Shown here piece by piece: positions 15,688-24,587 of a stretch of DNA of 35,978 nucleotides. Below the pieces are notes generated by a model that worked only from the letters and a program-made list of their open reading frames with translations, was not told where the DNA came from and did not search any database. The stretch lies in NCBI GenBank assembly GCA_024711145.1, contig JANJTJ010000020.1, positions 1-35,978 of the forward strand, read 5' to 3'. The DNA is from Balneolales bacterium (lineage in GTDB: Bacteria; Bacteroidota; Rhodothermia; Balneolales; HLUCCA01). Each line of letters opens with the position of its first letter. Position 1 is the first letter of the stretch. The translations under genes were made by a program, and so were the position numbers.

Positions 15688-18600
15688 ATGCCCAATAGAC
15701 CGACGACTCCGTACGTCCTCGTCCTTCTGCTCCTGATCCTGACCGCCAACCTGGCGGCCGCCCAACCGGGATTACAACGGACGAACCAGCAATTCGACAT
15801 CCTGTTGCAACGGTTGCTGCAACGGGACGAGAGCATCCATCATCATTGGCTGGCGGCCCGCCTACTCGACCAACATCCGGAGTTGGCGACCTACGCGGCG
15901 GGCCGCATCGCAGGAACCTCGTCATCCGACCCGGTCGTCTCGTGCCTGGTCCGATCGCTATCGGCCGGTGACGGCACATCCAGGTTGGAAGCGGCCTGGC
16001 GGTGCACCGGCAGCGGAGACGCCGCCGTCCTCTACCTGGAGTCGTTGCCGGCTTCGGCCCGATCGGCGGCCTGGAACCGGCACTTGAGCGCCTTCGAATC
16101 GGCCGCGCGTTCCGATTCGGTCATTTCCCACTACCTGAACCGGTCGGTCGGTCGGCCATACGACCGTGCCGTGCTGGCCCGAATCCGCAATCCGCGGCCG
16201 GCCGACGTGCACCTGGTTCCGGCCGGAACCACCCTGCGCGAAGCCGCAGACGCCCCCTACGTCCGTCTGCTCGAACATTGGGAACGCGCACTCCCCCCCA
16301 CCAAACGCAGTTGGACCTTGCGCGAGCAATGGACCGTGCAACAGATCGTGGATTGGCACCACCAGGCCCGCCGGTTCGACCGCGTGTTCGCCTATATGCC
16401 GGCCTTCTCGAACGCCACGGCATACCCCGACCTGGACACCAAGCTCACCCTGTTCAAGCGGTTGGCATTCGCCGGGTACTACACCGGCTATTACCAGCAG
16501 ACCATCGAATTCTACCGGAAGGACCTGCTCCCCTTCACAAGCGATATGGCTTATTGGAACCCGTCGTATCTGGAAGAGCACATGCGGGTGAGGCTCGATT
16601 TCGGCACCCTGCTCTACCGGTTGGGAGATGTGCCACGAGCCCGAGACATCTATATCGGCCTGTACCCCGACCGGCACCGGTTCAGCAATCTGAGCCTGCG
16701 TTCCGCTTTGTTGAACAATCTGGCGGTCGCCTATCTGAACACCGGTCAGGTGAACGAATACCTCAACCTGCAACTGCAATCGTTGGCCGATGCCCGCGAA
16801 GCCGATGACGCCGGCACCCAGCTCCGGATCCTGAACAACCTCTACATATTCCACAACCGGCAGCAGGATTGGGAAAATGCCATCCGGTATCTGGACCAGG
16901 CCTATGCCTTGTCGCTCGAATCGGGTCAACTCGAAGAGACCGTCTCCCTGCTCATGCTTTTCGCGACATACGCCCGCGATTACCTGAACGATCCCGAAGC
17001 ATCCCTGGCCTACCTGGATAGGGCTGATGTCTATCGGAACGCCGAAATCAGCAGATTTCTGACTGATGCCGTGGATGGTGAACGAGCCACAACATTGGAA
17101 CGAATGGGTCGAGCGTATGAAGCGGTTGCCTATCTGTCGCGACTGGCTGATGGCAGCAAAGAGCGGGGGGATGAATCGGCCAGAATTGGTTTCGTAACGA
17201 GAATCGCGAGAGTCTGGATGGACGCCGGACAATGGCGCCAGGCGACATCATATGTGGCCGATATTCAGCGATTCGATGATTTGGGCACCCTGGATTTCGA
17301 TACCCGTGTGGAAGCCACGAACCTGTTGGCCGAATGGGATGCCCGGCAAGGGAACCACGATCTGGTGCGGACCCGCCTGGAACCGCAGGTAGCGGAAATC
17401 TTCGAACGGCTGGCGAACAGTGCCGACGACCAGACCGGATTCATCCGGTTCGAACCCCGCTATGTTCGCACCATCCGTGTGCTGGGAGACACCTACCTGG
17501 CTTTGGGGCTGCCCTTGGAAGCGGCCCGCCTGTTCGATGCCGTCAAAACCGTGAACCAAGCCAGTTTCACGAATTCGAATCTGCTCAAATCCACCCTGTT
17601 GACCGAGGCCGAGCGGGTGCAGGAAGTCCGCCTGAGCGACCGCATGCTCGCGGTCCGGGAGCAGATGGCCGAAGCCGGCGAGGAAGACCGCATCCGACTG
17701 CAGAACGAATTGTTGGAAATCCGCGCCGAGCGCAACGCGTTGTTGCGGCGCATCACCGAAATCCACGATCCGCTCAAAACGGACATGCGGGTGGTGCAGC
17801 GGCGCCTCCGGCGGGGCGAAGTGGCCATATCCCTCACCCAGCTCGACTCCACCCTGTATCGGACCGTGATCAGCCGATCATCCATCCAGGTGGATCCCAT
17901 TCCGTTGGATACCGGCCTGGCCTCCGAAATCGAAACGGCCGCAACTTCGCTCCGCAACGGGCCCGTGGATCTGAACGGGTTGCACAGGTTGTACACGATC
18001 GTTCTGCAACCCGTGCTGGAAAGCAGGAATCCCGCCCGGTTGGTGTTCGTGCCCGATGGCGGATTCCACAGCATACCGGTGGAAGTACTACCCACCACCA
18101 CACCCAACGCCACGGCGAGCTATGGCAGTGTCCGTTATCTGATCGAGGACATGGCCGTGCGGTATGCCTCCTCGCTGAGCGAGCTCGGGAGGTCCGAATC
18201 CGGCAATCTCCGGAGCGATGGTCCCCTATTCTATGGCGTGGGCATTTCGCGATCGGCCACACACCCGACCCTGACCCCCATTCCATTCGCCGAGACCGAA
18301 ATCAACCGGATCGGGGATCGCCTGGCCCAGACCGGAGACGTACGCATCCGCACTGGATCCCGAGCCACCGAACAAACCGTTCTGCGCGAGGCGGGTGCCA
18401 GCCGCATACTCCATATCGCCTCGCACAGTGCGGTCAACCTGCGCGACCCCCTCTTTTCCGTCATCTACCTGGAATCGGACAGCGATTCCACCGACGGATC
18501 CCTGTATGCCTACGAACTGTTCGGTACCGACCTTCGCAACGAGCTCATCGTGCTGAGTTCCTGCGAATCGGGAGCCGGGCGGAACCTGTCGGGCAGCGGA

Positions 18601-18945
18601 TTGATCGGATTGGGCCGGGCACTCCGGTATGCCGGAGCCAAGAGTCTGATGCTCAATGCCTGGGAAGTGCAGGACCAGACCGCGGCCGAGATCGCCGAAT
18701 GGTTCTACACACGCCTCGAGGAAGGCATGGACAAAGACGAAGCCTTGCGGGCGGCGAAAATCCGTTTCCTCACGGAGCGGAGTGCCGACCCCCACCAATG
18801 GGGATCCTTCATCCTGGTGGGTGACAGCCGGCCCGTAATAGAAAGGGCCAGCATCAGGATGTGGGTCGTGGGGGGACTCCTGATACTGGCCCTGTTCGGG
18901 GTCCTGTTTGGATACTACCGGATGGTGTTCCGGGGAGAGGCTTAA
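15688..18945 (+). CDS. Exported TPR-CHAT caspase-like protease with C-terminal membrane anchor
   Basis: A 1085-residue protein. Residues 1-28 are a signal peptide (V-L-V-L-L-L-L-I-L-T-A-N-L-A-A-A). About 60-640 are helical, with TPR units in the second half (for example N-N-L-A-V-A-Y-L-N-T-G-Q-V). About 640-700 look like a charged coiled coil. The C-terminal CHAT domain (about 700-1045) has both catalytic residues: His913 in H-I-A-S-H-S and Cys959 in L-S-S-C-E-S-G. A final hydrophobic helix (about 1054-1076) and a short basic tail follow. The protease should therefore face the periplasm, anchored at its C-terminus. CHAT proteases are caspase relatives, usually activated by partner proteins through their TPRs. 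Its stop overlaps that of the convergent TPR gene. Confidence 0.88.
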   Translation: MPNRPTTPYVLVLLLLILTANLAAAQPGLQRTNQQFDILLQRLLQRDESIHHHWLAARLLDQHPELATYAAGRIAGTSSSDPVVSCLVRSLSAGDGTSRLEAAWRCTGSGDAAVLYLESLPASARSAAWNRHLSAFESAARSDSVISHYLNRSVGRPYDRAVLARIRNPRPADVHLVPAGTTLREAADAPYVRLLEHWERALPPTKRSWTLREQWTVQQIVDWHHQARRFDRVFAYMPAFSNATAYPDLDTKLTLFKRLAFAGYYTGYYQQTIEFYRKDLLPFTSDMAYWNPSYLEEHMRVRLDFGTLLYRLGDVPRARDIYIGLYPDRHRFSNLSLRSALLNNLAVAYLNTGQVNEYLNLQLQSLADAREADDAGTQLRILNNLYIFHNRQQDWENAIRYLDQAYALSLESGQLEETVSLLMLFATYARDYLNDPEASLAYLDRADVYRNAEISRFLTDAVDGERATTLERMGRAYEAVAYLSRLADGSKERGDESARIGFVTRIARVWMDAGQWRQATSYVADIQRFDDLGTLDFDTRVEATNLLAEWDARQGNHDLVRTRLEPQVAEIFERLANSADDQTGFIRFEPRYVRTIRVLGDTYLALGLPLEAARLFDAVKTVNQASFTNSNLLKSTLLTEAERVQEVRLSDRMLAVREQMAEAGEEDRIRLQNELLEIRAERNALLRRITEIHDPLKTDMRVVQRRLRRGEVAISLTQLDSTLYRTVISRSSIQVDPIPLDTGLASEIETAATSLRNGPVDLNGLHRLYTIVLQPVLESRNPARLVFVPDGGFHSIPVEVLPTTTPNATASYGSVRYLIEDMAVRYASSLSELGRSESGNLRSDGPLFYGVGISRSATHPTLTPIPFAETEINRIGDRLAQTGDVRIRTGSRATEQTVLREAGASRILHIASHSAVNLRDPLFSVIYLESDSDSTDGSLYAYELFGTDLRNELIVLSSCESGAGRNLSGSGLIGLGRALRYAGAKSLMLNAWEVQDQTAAEIAEWFYTRLEEGMDKDEALRAAKIRFLTERSADPHQWGSFILVGDSRPVIERASIRMWVVGGLLILALFGVLFGYYRMVFRGEA

Positions 18946-19682
18946 GGCATATGCAACCCATCCAAAGCGGTACGTGCCGCCCGTGAATACGCGCCATCGT
19001 AGGGGATGACGGATTCGAGCATGCGTACCGCCCGATCGGTTTCGCCGGTTTGGAGCAGGGTATTGGCCAGATACCAGCGGGCTTCCTCCTGCAGTGCGGG
19101 GGCCACCTCGTTCATCTGGACGACTTTGCCGAAAGTCGATTCGGCCGCATTCCATTCACCCTGGTTGTATTGGGCAGTGCCTTGGTGGATCCAAAGCAGT
19201 GCCCGTTCATCCGTGGTGTTCGCTTCCGACACCAAGCGGTCGAATTCGACCATGGCATCCCCATAAGATCCCTGGACAGCCAGCAGGACCGCCGAACGTA
19301 CGCGGGCCTCGAACGAGGTGGCCGCTTGCGTACCGGATCGGACCAAACCGGTCTCCAGTCGGGACAAAGGCGTGAACGGAGTGGATTCCGAAGTGGACTG
19401 ATACAGCCATAGGGAACCTGCCGTTACCGCCACGGCGGCAGCTGCCGCCGTTAGGGTTGTCAGCTTGGGACGGGTCCGGATTCCGATTCGGGGGATGGAA
19501 CGGACCTCGTGGGTGGTTGCCACCGCGACCTTGCGGATCGTGGCGGCCGATTTCAGAAAATCGACGTAATCGTACTGGATCGCGTCGATCCACAGCTCAT
19601 CGGCTTGCGCTTGGGTGAGGGCCCCCTTCACATAGAGATCGATTCGATCCTCCAGTTCGGGTAGCCGGGATTTGGTTTTCAC
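18942..19682 (-). CDS. Membrane-spanning TPR protein with anti-sigma-like N-terminal head
   Basis: A 246-residue protein, taking the GTG at 19682 as start; a TTG at 19730, three bases after the receiver gene's stop, would add 16 residues. Residues 1-70 are hydrophilic and helical, with E-L-E-D-R-I-D-L-Y-V-K-G-A-L-T-Q-A-Q-A-D-E-L-W, which resembles the head of Bacteroidota anti-sigma factors. A single membrane helix lies at about 74-95 (T-T-L-T-A-A-A-A-A-V-A-V-T-A-G). TPR-like repeats at about 125-240 would lie in the periplasm. The topology suits transmission of a periplasmic signal to a cytoplasmic sigma factor. The TAA stop shares TTAA with the CHAT stop on the other strand. The anti-sigma role is an inference. 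Confidence 0.75.
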   Translation of the reverse strand: MKTKSRLPELEDRIDLYVKGALTQAQADELWIDAIQYDYVDFLKSAATIRKVAVATTHEVRSIPRIGIRTRPKLTTLTAAAAAVAVTAGSLWLYQSTSESTPFTPLSRLETGLVRSGTQAATSFEARVRSAVLLAVQGSYGDAMVEFDRLVSEANTTDERALLWIHQGTAQYNQGEWNAAESTFGKVVQMNEVAPALQEEARWYLANTLLQTGETDRAVRMLESVIPYDGAYSRAARTALDGLHMP

Positions 19683-19724
19683 AGGTGTACGGGTGTCGGT
19701 TTCGGAACTACCGAGACCACCTGT
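19681..19724 (-). promoter_or_regulatory. Imperfect hairpin between receiver stop and TPR start
   Basis: On the minus strand ACAGGT pairs with ACCTGT, and an inner GGTCTCGGT pairs with ACCGACACC at eight of nine positions. The base of the stem touches the GTG at 19682. It may limit translation of the TPR gene or terminate part of the receiver transcript. Confidence 0.4.
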
Positions 19725-19733
19725 ACGCAACGC

Positions 19734-20288
19734 TCAGGTAGCAGCCGTCTGGCGGGCACGCTGTTCGGTCACGTATCGGATGGCGTTCAACAGATCCTCT
19801 TTCTGAAATGGTTTCGGAAGGAATGCATCCATGCCGGCATGCATGCAGTTCTCGCGGACATTGGAGCCCAAGTTCGCGGTTACTGCGATGATCGGAACGC
19901 CCTCATACCCTTTCATTTCCCGCAACCGCCGGGTGGTTTCGATACCATCCATGCCTTCGCCCAGGTTCACATCCATGATGATCACATCATAGCGGTTCTC
20001 CCGAGCCAGGCGTAGGGCATCGTCTCCGGTAACAGCGGATTCCACGTGGTGGGTCTTCCGTAGGAAATACTGGACGATGGTCCTGATTTCCGGATTATCC
20101 TCCACGTGCAGGGTCTTGTAGGGGGCATCCGATGCCGAAACCGCCGGGGCGGAGTCCGCCGCGGCTTTCATTTCCGAGGTCTCTTCGTTCCAGACGTACC
20201 GCTTCACCCCATCCGAAGACTTCTCGTCTTTGAATATGATGGAAGGTAGGAACATATGGTTCGGAGTCCTTTCAGGCGGTGTCGCCAT
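19734..20288 (-). CDS. Stand-alone response-regulator receiver protein
   Basis: A 184-residue protein with a CheY-like receiver in its C-terminal two-thirds (about 58-178). The acidic pair is Glu63/Asp64, the phospho-acceptor Asp106 in I-I-M-D-V-N-L-G, the conserved Thr137 in A-V-T-A-N and Lys159 in L-P-K-P-F. The N-terminal 57 residues show no known domain and are not DNA-binding. Single-domain receivers of this type act as phospho-relays or protein-protein switches. The ATG at 20288 is chosen; another at 20255 would shorten the tail. The membrane TPR gene follows within about 50 bases on the same strand, so the two are probably co-transcribed. No histidine kinase is nearby. Confidence 0.87.
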   Translation of the reverse strand: MATPPERTPNHMFLPSIIFKDEKSSDGVKRYVWNEETSEMKAAADSAPAVSASDAPYKTLHVEDNPEIRTIVQYFLRKTHHVESAVTGDDALRLARENRYDVIIMDVNLGEGMDGIETTRRLREMKGYEGVPIIAVTANLGSNVRENCMHAGMDAFLPKPFQKEDLLNAIRYVTEQRARQTAAT

Positions 20289-20365
20289 GGGTGATATGGT
20301 TCGGATCGGTTGTGCCACTTCGGGGTTCCTCTCATGGACATGAGTAGTTGCCCCGCCGTTTGTTA

Positions 20366-20404
20366 CACCAGTTCGAAACTTTTTTTTTCGGTCTCGAACC
20401 GGTG
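20366..20404. promoter_or_regulatory. Imperfect inverted repeat flanking a T9 tract upstream of the receiver gene
   Basis: CACCAGTTCGA (20366-20376) and TCGAACCGGTG (20394-20404) are complementary at 10 of 11 positions and enclose a 17-base loop with nine T. The repeat lies about 80 bases upstream of the receiver start, so it is more likely a binding site or leader structure than a terminator. Confidence 0.35.
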
Positions 20405-20423
20405 CGACATGACACTGCAAATT

Positions 20424-20448
20424 AGCCCTCCGGTTCCTCAACCGGGCT
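20424..20448 (-). terminator. Hairpin terminator after the S9 peptidase gene
   Basis: AGCCC/GGGCT and GGTT/AACC pair around the loop CCTC (plus-strand letters) with a 3-base bulge. It lies just past the peptidase stop in the direction of transcription and is followed by an A/T-rich stretch. Confidence 0.5.
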
Positions 20449-20457
20449 TAGGATTTC

Positions 20458-23148
20458 TTAATCTCCCCCTTGGTACGCCTCCCCCCTCCGGATCCAGTCG
20501 GCGGCCGGCAACCCTTTGAGGTAGTGGTCGAAGTATTCCCGCATGCGGATGGTATAATCGAGCTTGTTGGCGTATTTCTGCGGATGATGGGGCTCCCCAT
20601 GGTACTGCAGGAACACGACGTCTTTGCCTAGCCGGCGCATGGCCAGGTACAGCTCGATACCTTGGTACCACGGTACTGCGTCGTCCTGGTCGCCGAACAT
20701 GATCAGTGTGGGGGTGTTGATGCGGTCGGCATAGAACAACGGCGAGTTCTCGATGTACAGGTCGGGCCGCTCCCACAATGTCTTGCCGATGCGGCTCTGC
20801 TGCTGCTCGTATTGGAACAGCCGGGCCATGCCGCTTCCCCAACGGATGCCGCCGTAGGCGCTGGTCATGTTCGAAACGGGCGCACCGGTCACCAAGGCGG
20901 CGAACATGTCGGTACGGGTCACCATCCAGGCCGCCTGGTAACCGCTCCAGGAATGCCCGTGCAACCCGATAGCCCGGGGGTCGGCAATGCCCATGTCGAT
21001 GAGCTTCTGCACCCCCGGCACGATGTATTTGATGGAGGAATACCCGGGCTGCCCTTCGGTGTACCGCACATCCGGCAGGAAGACCGCATAACCGTTCGAA
21101 ACATAATATGGGAAGGACGGGCGATGGTTCACGGCCAACGCGTTGAACTCGTGCAGCCGGTCGCTGAAGAGTTCATAGAAATACGTGATGACCGGAACCC
21201 GCTGGCCGGGCCGAAGCCCTTCCGGCTTGATGAGGACCCCTTCGACCGGCACGCCGTCCATGCTGGACCAGGTGACCAGTTCGGCGGTTCCCCAGGCGAT
21301 CTGCCGGATCTCGGGGTTCACTTCGGTCTGTCTCACCCGATTGCGGAAACGCAGGTCGGTGGTCCACAGGTCCGGATATTCGCGATAGGTTTCGCGGGAA
21401 TAGACCCGCACATCGGCCCGGTCGGCCTTGGCGATGAAGGTGAACCTGGCGTCATCGAGCAGCAGATCGGCCGTACCCGCGCGGTCGAGGCGCAGTTCGT
21501 GGAACCCGTCGGACTTGCGGCGGTCGTGGTACGATTCGAGCAACACCCGCTCATCGGAGGCGAACGCCGGTCGGGTGTGTTCGCGCCGGATGCGGTACTG
21601 GCGCTGTTCGGTGCGGCCGGTACGGGTCAGGTTCTGCGCACCGGTACCGTCCACCCGTACCCGCCAGATGTCGAATTTGTCGTACAGGAGCACTTCGGCG
21701 CCCCCCTCGATCCAGCCGGCCACGCCGTAGCCACCGGGTTCCTGCGGCGTGTCGTGGTCTTCGTCGGCGAAGGGCACACCCAGATTCCCGGTCAGGTTCC
21801 GGTGGGTACCGTCGGCCACATGGAAGGCGTGCCAGGCGCGGTTGTGGAAATACACCCAGACGGAACCGTCGGGCGAAAGGGACGGTGCCCCATCCATGCG
21901 GGTGGCAACGGGCGTGCGGGCTCCGGTGGCCAGGTCCACCGCCACCCAATCGGCATAGCTGCCGTCCCAGGTGATCTCGCGCTGATAGGGATAGGGATTG
22001 CGCCCCACGGCGAACCGGCCCCGAGCGGGGGCATCCACCACCAGGGTGGAATCGCCGACCACACGGACGGAGCCGTCGGCCGGAGACCATACCGCCCGGA
22101 AGGTGCGGTTGCGCAGCTGCTGCCACATGCGGCGTTCCTGGGTTTTGATCAGCGGATCCTCGCCATGCCAGACGTCCACGCCCCGCTCGGAACGGATGCG
22201 GTCCAGGTCGTAGAAATCGGCGGTGGTCCAATCGGCGGGTTCGGCCGATTTCACCGGGCGTTCGGCATCGGGTTTGACGCCGAAATACAGCCGGGAGCCG
22301 TTGTCGGTCCAGCTGAGGGGCATGTTGACGGGCAGATACCTGCCGGCCGCGACCGGGATGGTGCGGGAGGCCAGGCCATCCCACACCCGCAGGGCACCGG
22401 GAACTGGGCCTTCGTCTTCGGTGATATCGGTGGTATAGGCGAGCTGGGCGGCCCGTTCGGACCAGGCCCAGCGTGGTACGCGGAGGGCGGAGTCGGCGGC
22501 GATGGTATCGAGGCGGCTGCCTTGGTAGGTGTACTGGAGCAGGGCGTTGCCGCGGCGACTGGAATCGGTTACGGTGAGGAAGAACCGGGTGCCGGAGGAA
22601 TCGGTGAGCACGCCGGTGACGCCCGTGAACCGCCGCGATTCGCCCCCGGCGAGGGGACGCACTTCCAGGTCGGTGCCATATTTGCGTTCCTTGGCATCGG
22701 ACCAGATCAGCACATGGCGGGAGTCGCCGCTGAGGAAGGCCGACCGTACGGATTCCAGCTGGGTCACGCTGCCGTCGGCGGTGGACAGCAGGGCGGCCCC
22801 GGCTTTGGGACGGTCGGCCGGGCGGTCGGCGTTGGCCGTGGCAATGGCCTCGGGGCGCACGGTGAACAGCACCCAACGGCCATCGGCGGAAAACCGGGGT
22901 TCGGCGCCTCGGGCGACCGTCCAGGCCCGGCGGCCGGCCACTTCCTTCACATGGCCGGCGCCATCGCCCCGGTCGGGCCAGGCGTCGTAAGCCAGGAAGC
23001 GTCCGTCGGCCGAAACGGCCGGATTGCGCAGGGTACGGAGGGTCATCAGGTCTTGGATGGTCATGGCCCGGCCGGCGGGTTGGGCCCAAGCCTGTGGCAG
23101 GGCTGCCGCCACGAGCAGCAGCAGAAGGATGAGGAGACGGTAGTGCAT
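20458..23148 (-). CDS. Exported prolyl-oligopeptidase family (S9) peptidase
   Basis: An 896-residue protein. A signal peptide (L-L-I-L-L-L-L-L-V-A-A-A-L-P-Q-A-W-A) is followed by a beta-propeller-like region (about 30-620, with repeated F-S-A-D-G-R-W and S-P-D-G-S-V-W blades) and an alpha/beta hydrolase domain (about 640-896). The nucleophile is Ser733 in G-H-S-W-S-G. The acidic residue lies in M-F-G-D-Q-D-D-A-V-P, and the histidine in Y-H-G-E-P-H-H. Such enzymes cleave short peptides, often after proline or alanine, in the periplasm. The ATG at 23148 is chosen because the signal peptide starts there. It is divergent from trkA (92-bp spacer) and has its own terminator, so it is probably monocistronic. 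Confidence 0.9.
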   Translation of the reverse strand: MHYRLLILLLLLVAAALPQAWAQPAGRAMTIQDLMTLRTLRNPAVSADGRFLAYDAWPDRGDGAGHVKEVAGRRAWTVARGAEPRFSADGRWVLFTVRPEAIATANADRPADRPKAGAALLSTADGSVTQLESVRSAFLSGDSRHVLIWSDAKERKYGTDLEVRPLAGGESRRFTGVTGVLTDSSGTRFFLTVTDSSRRGNALLQYTYQGSRLDTIAADSALRVPRWAWSERAAQLAYTTDITEDEGPVPGALRVWDGLASRTIPVAAGRYLPVNMPLSWTDNGSRLYFGVKPDAERPVKSAEPADWTTADFYDLDRIRSERGVDVWHGEDPLIKTQERRMWQQLRNRTFRAVWSPADGSVRVVGDSTLVVDAPARGRFAVGRNPYPYQREITWDGSYADWVAVDLATGARTPVATRMDGAPSLSPDGSVWVYFHNRAWHAFHVADGTHRNLTGNLGVPFADEDHDTPQEPGGYGVAGWIEGGAEVLLYDKFDIWRVRVDGTGAQNLTRTGRTEQRQYRIRREHTRPAFASDERVLLESYHDRRKSDGFHELRLDRAGTADLLLDDARFTFIAKADRADVRVYSRETYREYPDLWTTDLRFRNRVRQTEVNPEIRQIAWGTAELVTWSSMDGVPVEGVLIKPEGLRPGQRVPVITYFYELFSDRLHEFNALAVNHRPSFPYYVSNGYAVFLPDVRYTEGQPGYSSIKYIVPGVQKLIDMGIADPRAIGLHGHSWSGYQAAWMVTRTDMFAALVTGAPVSNMTSAYGGIRWGSGMARLFQYEQQQSRIGKTLWERPDLYIENSPLFYADRINTPTLIMFGDQDDAVPWYQGIELYLAMRRLGKDVVFLQYHGEPHHPQKYANKLDYTIRMREYFDHYLKGLPAADWIRRGEAYQGGD

Positions 23149-23228
23149 GGGGTGAAAATCCGACCTCGGCGGCTTCAACCCAAACCGGAAGGCGCATCTC
23201 ACAATCTTTTACCTGATGCGGGAATCCG

Positions 23229-23236
23229 TACCTTTT
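23229..23236 (+). promoter_or_regulatory. -7 element TACCTTTT for the trk operon
   Basis: A TAnnTTTG-like element, four bases before the trkA ATG, implying a leaderless or nearly leaderless transcript. Confidence 0.5.
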
Positions 23237-23240
23237 CAGC

Positions 23241-24587
23241 ATGAAAGTCATCATCATCGGTGCCGGAGACGTCGGGTACGACCTCGGCGCCATGTTGTCC
23301 GAGGAGAAGCACGAGGTCGTCATTCTGGACCGGGACCGCGAAGCCTTGAAGAAATGCCGGGAGATCGATGTGCTTACCGTCGAGGGCAATGCCACCTCCG
23401 CACAGGATCTGGTGCGGGCGGGGGTACCCGAGGCGGACCTGGTGGTGGCGGCCACCAACCTGGACGAGGTGAACATGGTGGTTTCCCTGTTGAGCAAACG
23501 TCTGGGTGCGCCCAAAGTGATCGCCCGAATCCGGAACGACGAATTCTCGCATCCATCGGCGCCGGTTAAAGCGGCCGACATGGGCATCGACGTGATGATC
23601 CATCCCGAGCAGAGCGTGGCCCGGGAGATCGTGCAATTGGTGAAACGGGCCGCCGCCACCGATGTGGTGAGCCTGGCCGACGGTGCCATGCAGATCGTGG
23701 GGCTGCGGCTCGACAAACAATGCCCCATCGTGGGCAAGAAACTCTCGGAAGTCACCACACCGGGCAGCGGGGTCGTCTTCCGCATCGTGGCGGTGTATCG
23801 GGGCGGGTTCACCCTCATACCGACCGGCAACGACCGCCTGCAAGCCAACGACCACATCTTCGTGGTGGCCCGAACCGAAGCCATCGGCGAAGTGTTGAAA
23901 TTGGCCGGCCGTACCGACCGACCCATCCGGAACATCATGATCACCGGTGGCACCACCGTGGGAGCCATGATCGCCCGTCTGTTGTGTGCCGATGCCACCG
24001 ATTGGAAGGTGAAACTGATCGAACCCGATTATGACACGGCCGAAAGCCTGGCCAGCGAACTGCGCGACCTATTGGTGCTGCATGGCAACCCCACCGATCC
24101 GAATCTGCTGGTATCGGAAGGCATCACCGAGACGGACGTCTTCATCGCGGTAACCGAAGACGAGGAATCCAACATCATCTCCTGCCTGATGGCCAAGCAC
24201 CTGCGGGTGCCCAAAGCGGTGGCCATGGTATCCAAATCGGACTACATCCCGCTGAGCCAGACCATAGGCCTGGATGCGGCGGTGAACAAGAAACTGGCGG
24301 CCTCCAATGAAATCCACCGGCATGTGCGCAAGGGATCGGTGTTGGCGGTGGCGGCCTTGCACGGCATCAAAGCCGAGATATTGGAGTTCCGGGCCAAAGC
24401 GGGGTCCAAGATCGTGAAGGCTCCGTTGGCCCGCATCGATATCCCCAAGGGATGCGTGGTGGGCGGCATCATCCGGAACGGCCATGCCGAAGTGCCCACC
24501 GGCGAATCGGCCGTGATGGAAGGCGACCGCGTGATCGTGTTCTGCCTTACCGGAGCCATTGAAAAAATCACTCCCTATTTCGGATGA
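23241..24587 (+). CDS. trkA: Trk potassium uptake regulatory subunit TrkA
   Basis: A 448-residue cytoplasmic protein with two tandem RCK units, each a Rossmann NAD-binding domain followed by a TrkA-C domain. The first nucleotide-binding loop is I-G-A-G-D-V-G-Y-D-L-G (residues 5-15). The second begins I-T-G-G-T-T-V-G-A-M-I near residue 234. TrkA binds the TrkH channel ring and gates K+ uptake in response to nucleotides. Its stop overlaps the trkH start as ATGA (24584-24587), so the subunits are translationally coupled. The full length is typical of two-unit TrkA. Confidence 0.94.
   Translation: MKVIIIGAGDVGYDLGAMLSEEKHEVVILDRDREALKKCREIDVLTVEGNATSAQDLVRAGVPEADLVVAATNLDEVNMVVSLLSKRLGAPKVIARIRNDEFSHPSAPVKAADMGIDVMIHPEQSVAREIVQLVKRAAATDVVSLADGAMQIVGLRLDKQCPIVGKKLSEVTTPGSGVVFRIVAVYRGGFTLIPTGNDRLQANDHIFVVARTEAIGEVLKLAGRTDRPIRNIMITGGTTVGAMIARLLCADATDWKVKLIEPDYDTAESLASELRDLLVLHGNPTDPNLLVSEGITETDVFIAVTEDEESNIISCLMAKHLRVPKAVAMVSKSDYIPLSQTIGLDAAVNKKLAASNEIHRHVRKGSVLAVAALHGIKAEILEFRAKAGSKIVKAPLARIDIPKGCVVGGIIRNGHAEVPTGESAVMEGDRVIVFCLTGAIEKITPYFG

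Noticed and set aside
20662-23244. 860-codon plus-strand open frame opposite the S9 peptidase
   Set aside because: Very long, but the codon pattern and composition are those of a reverse-strand shadow; the minus strand has a complete hydrolase with signal peptide and catalytic residues.
21551-23998. 815-codon minus-strand frame spanning the peptidase and trkA starts
   Set aside because: It crosses two well-supported genes in the wrong frames and shows no domain.
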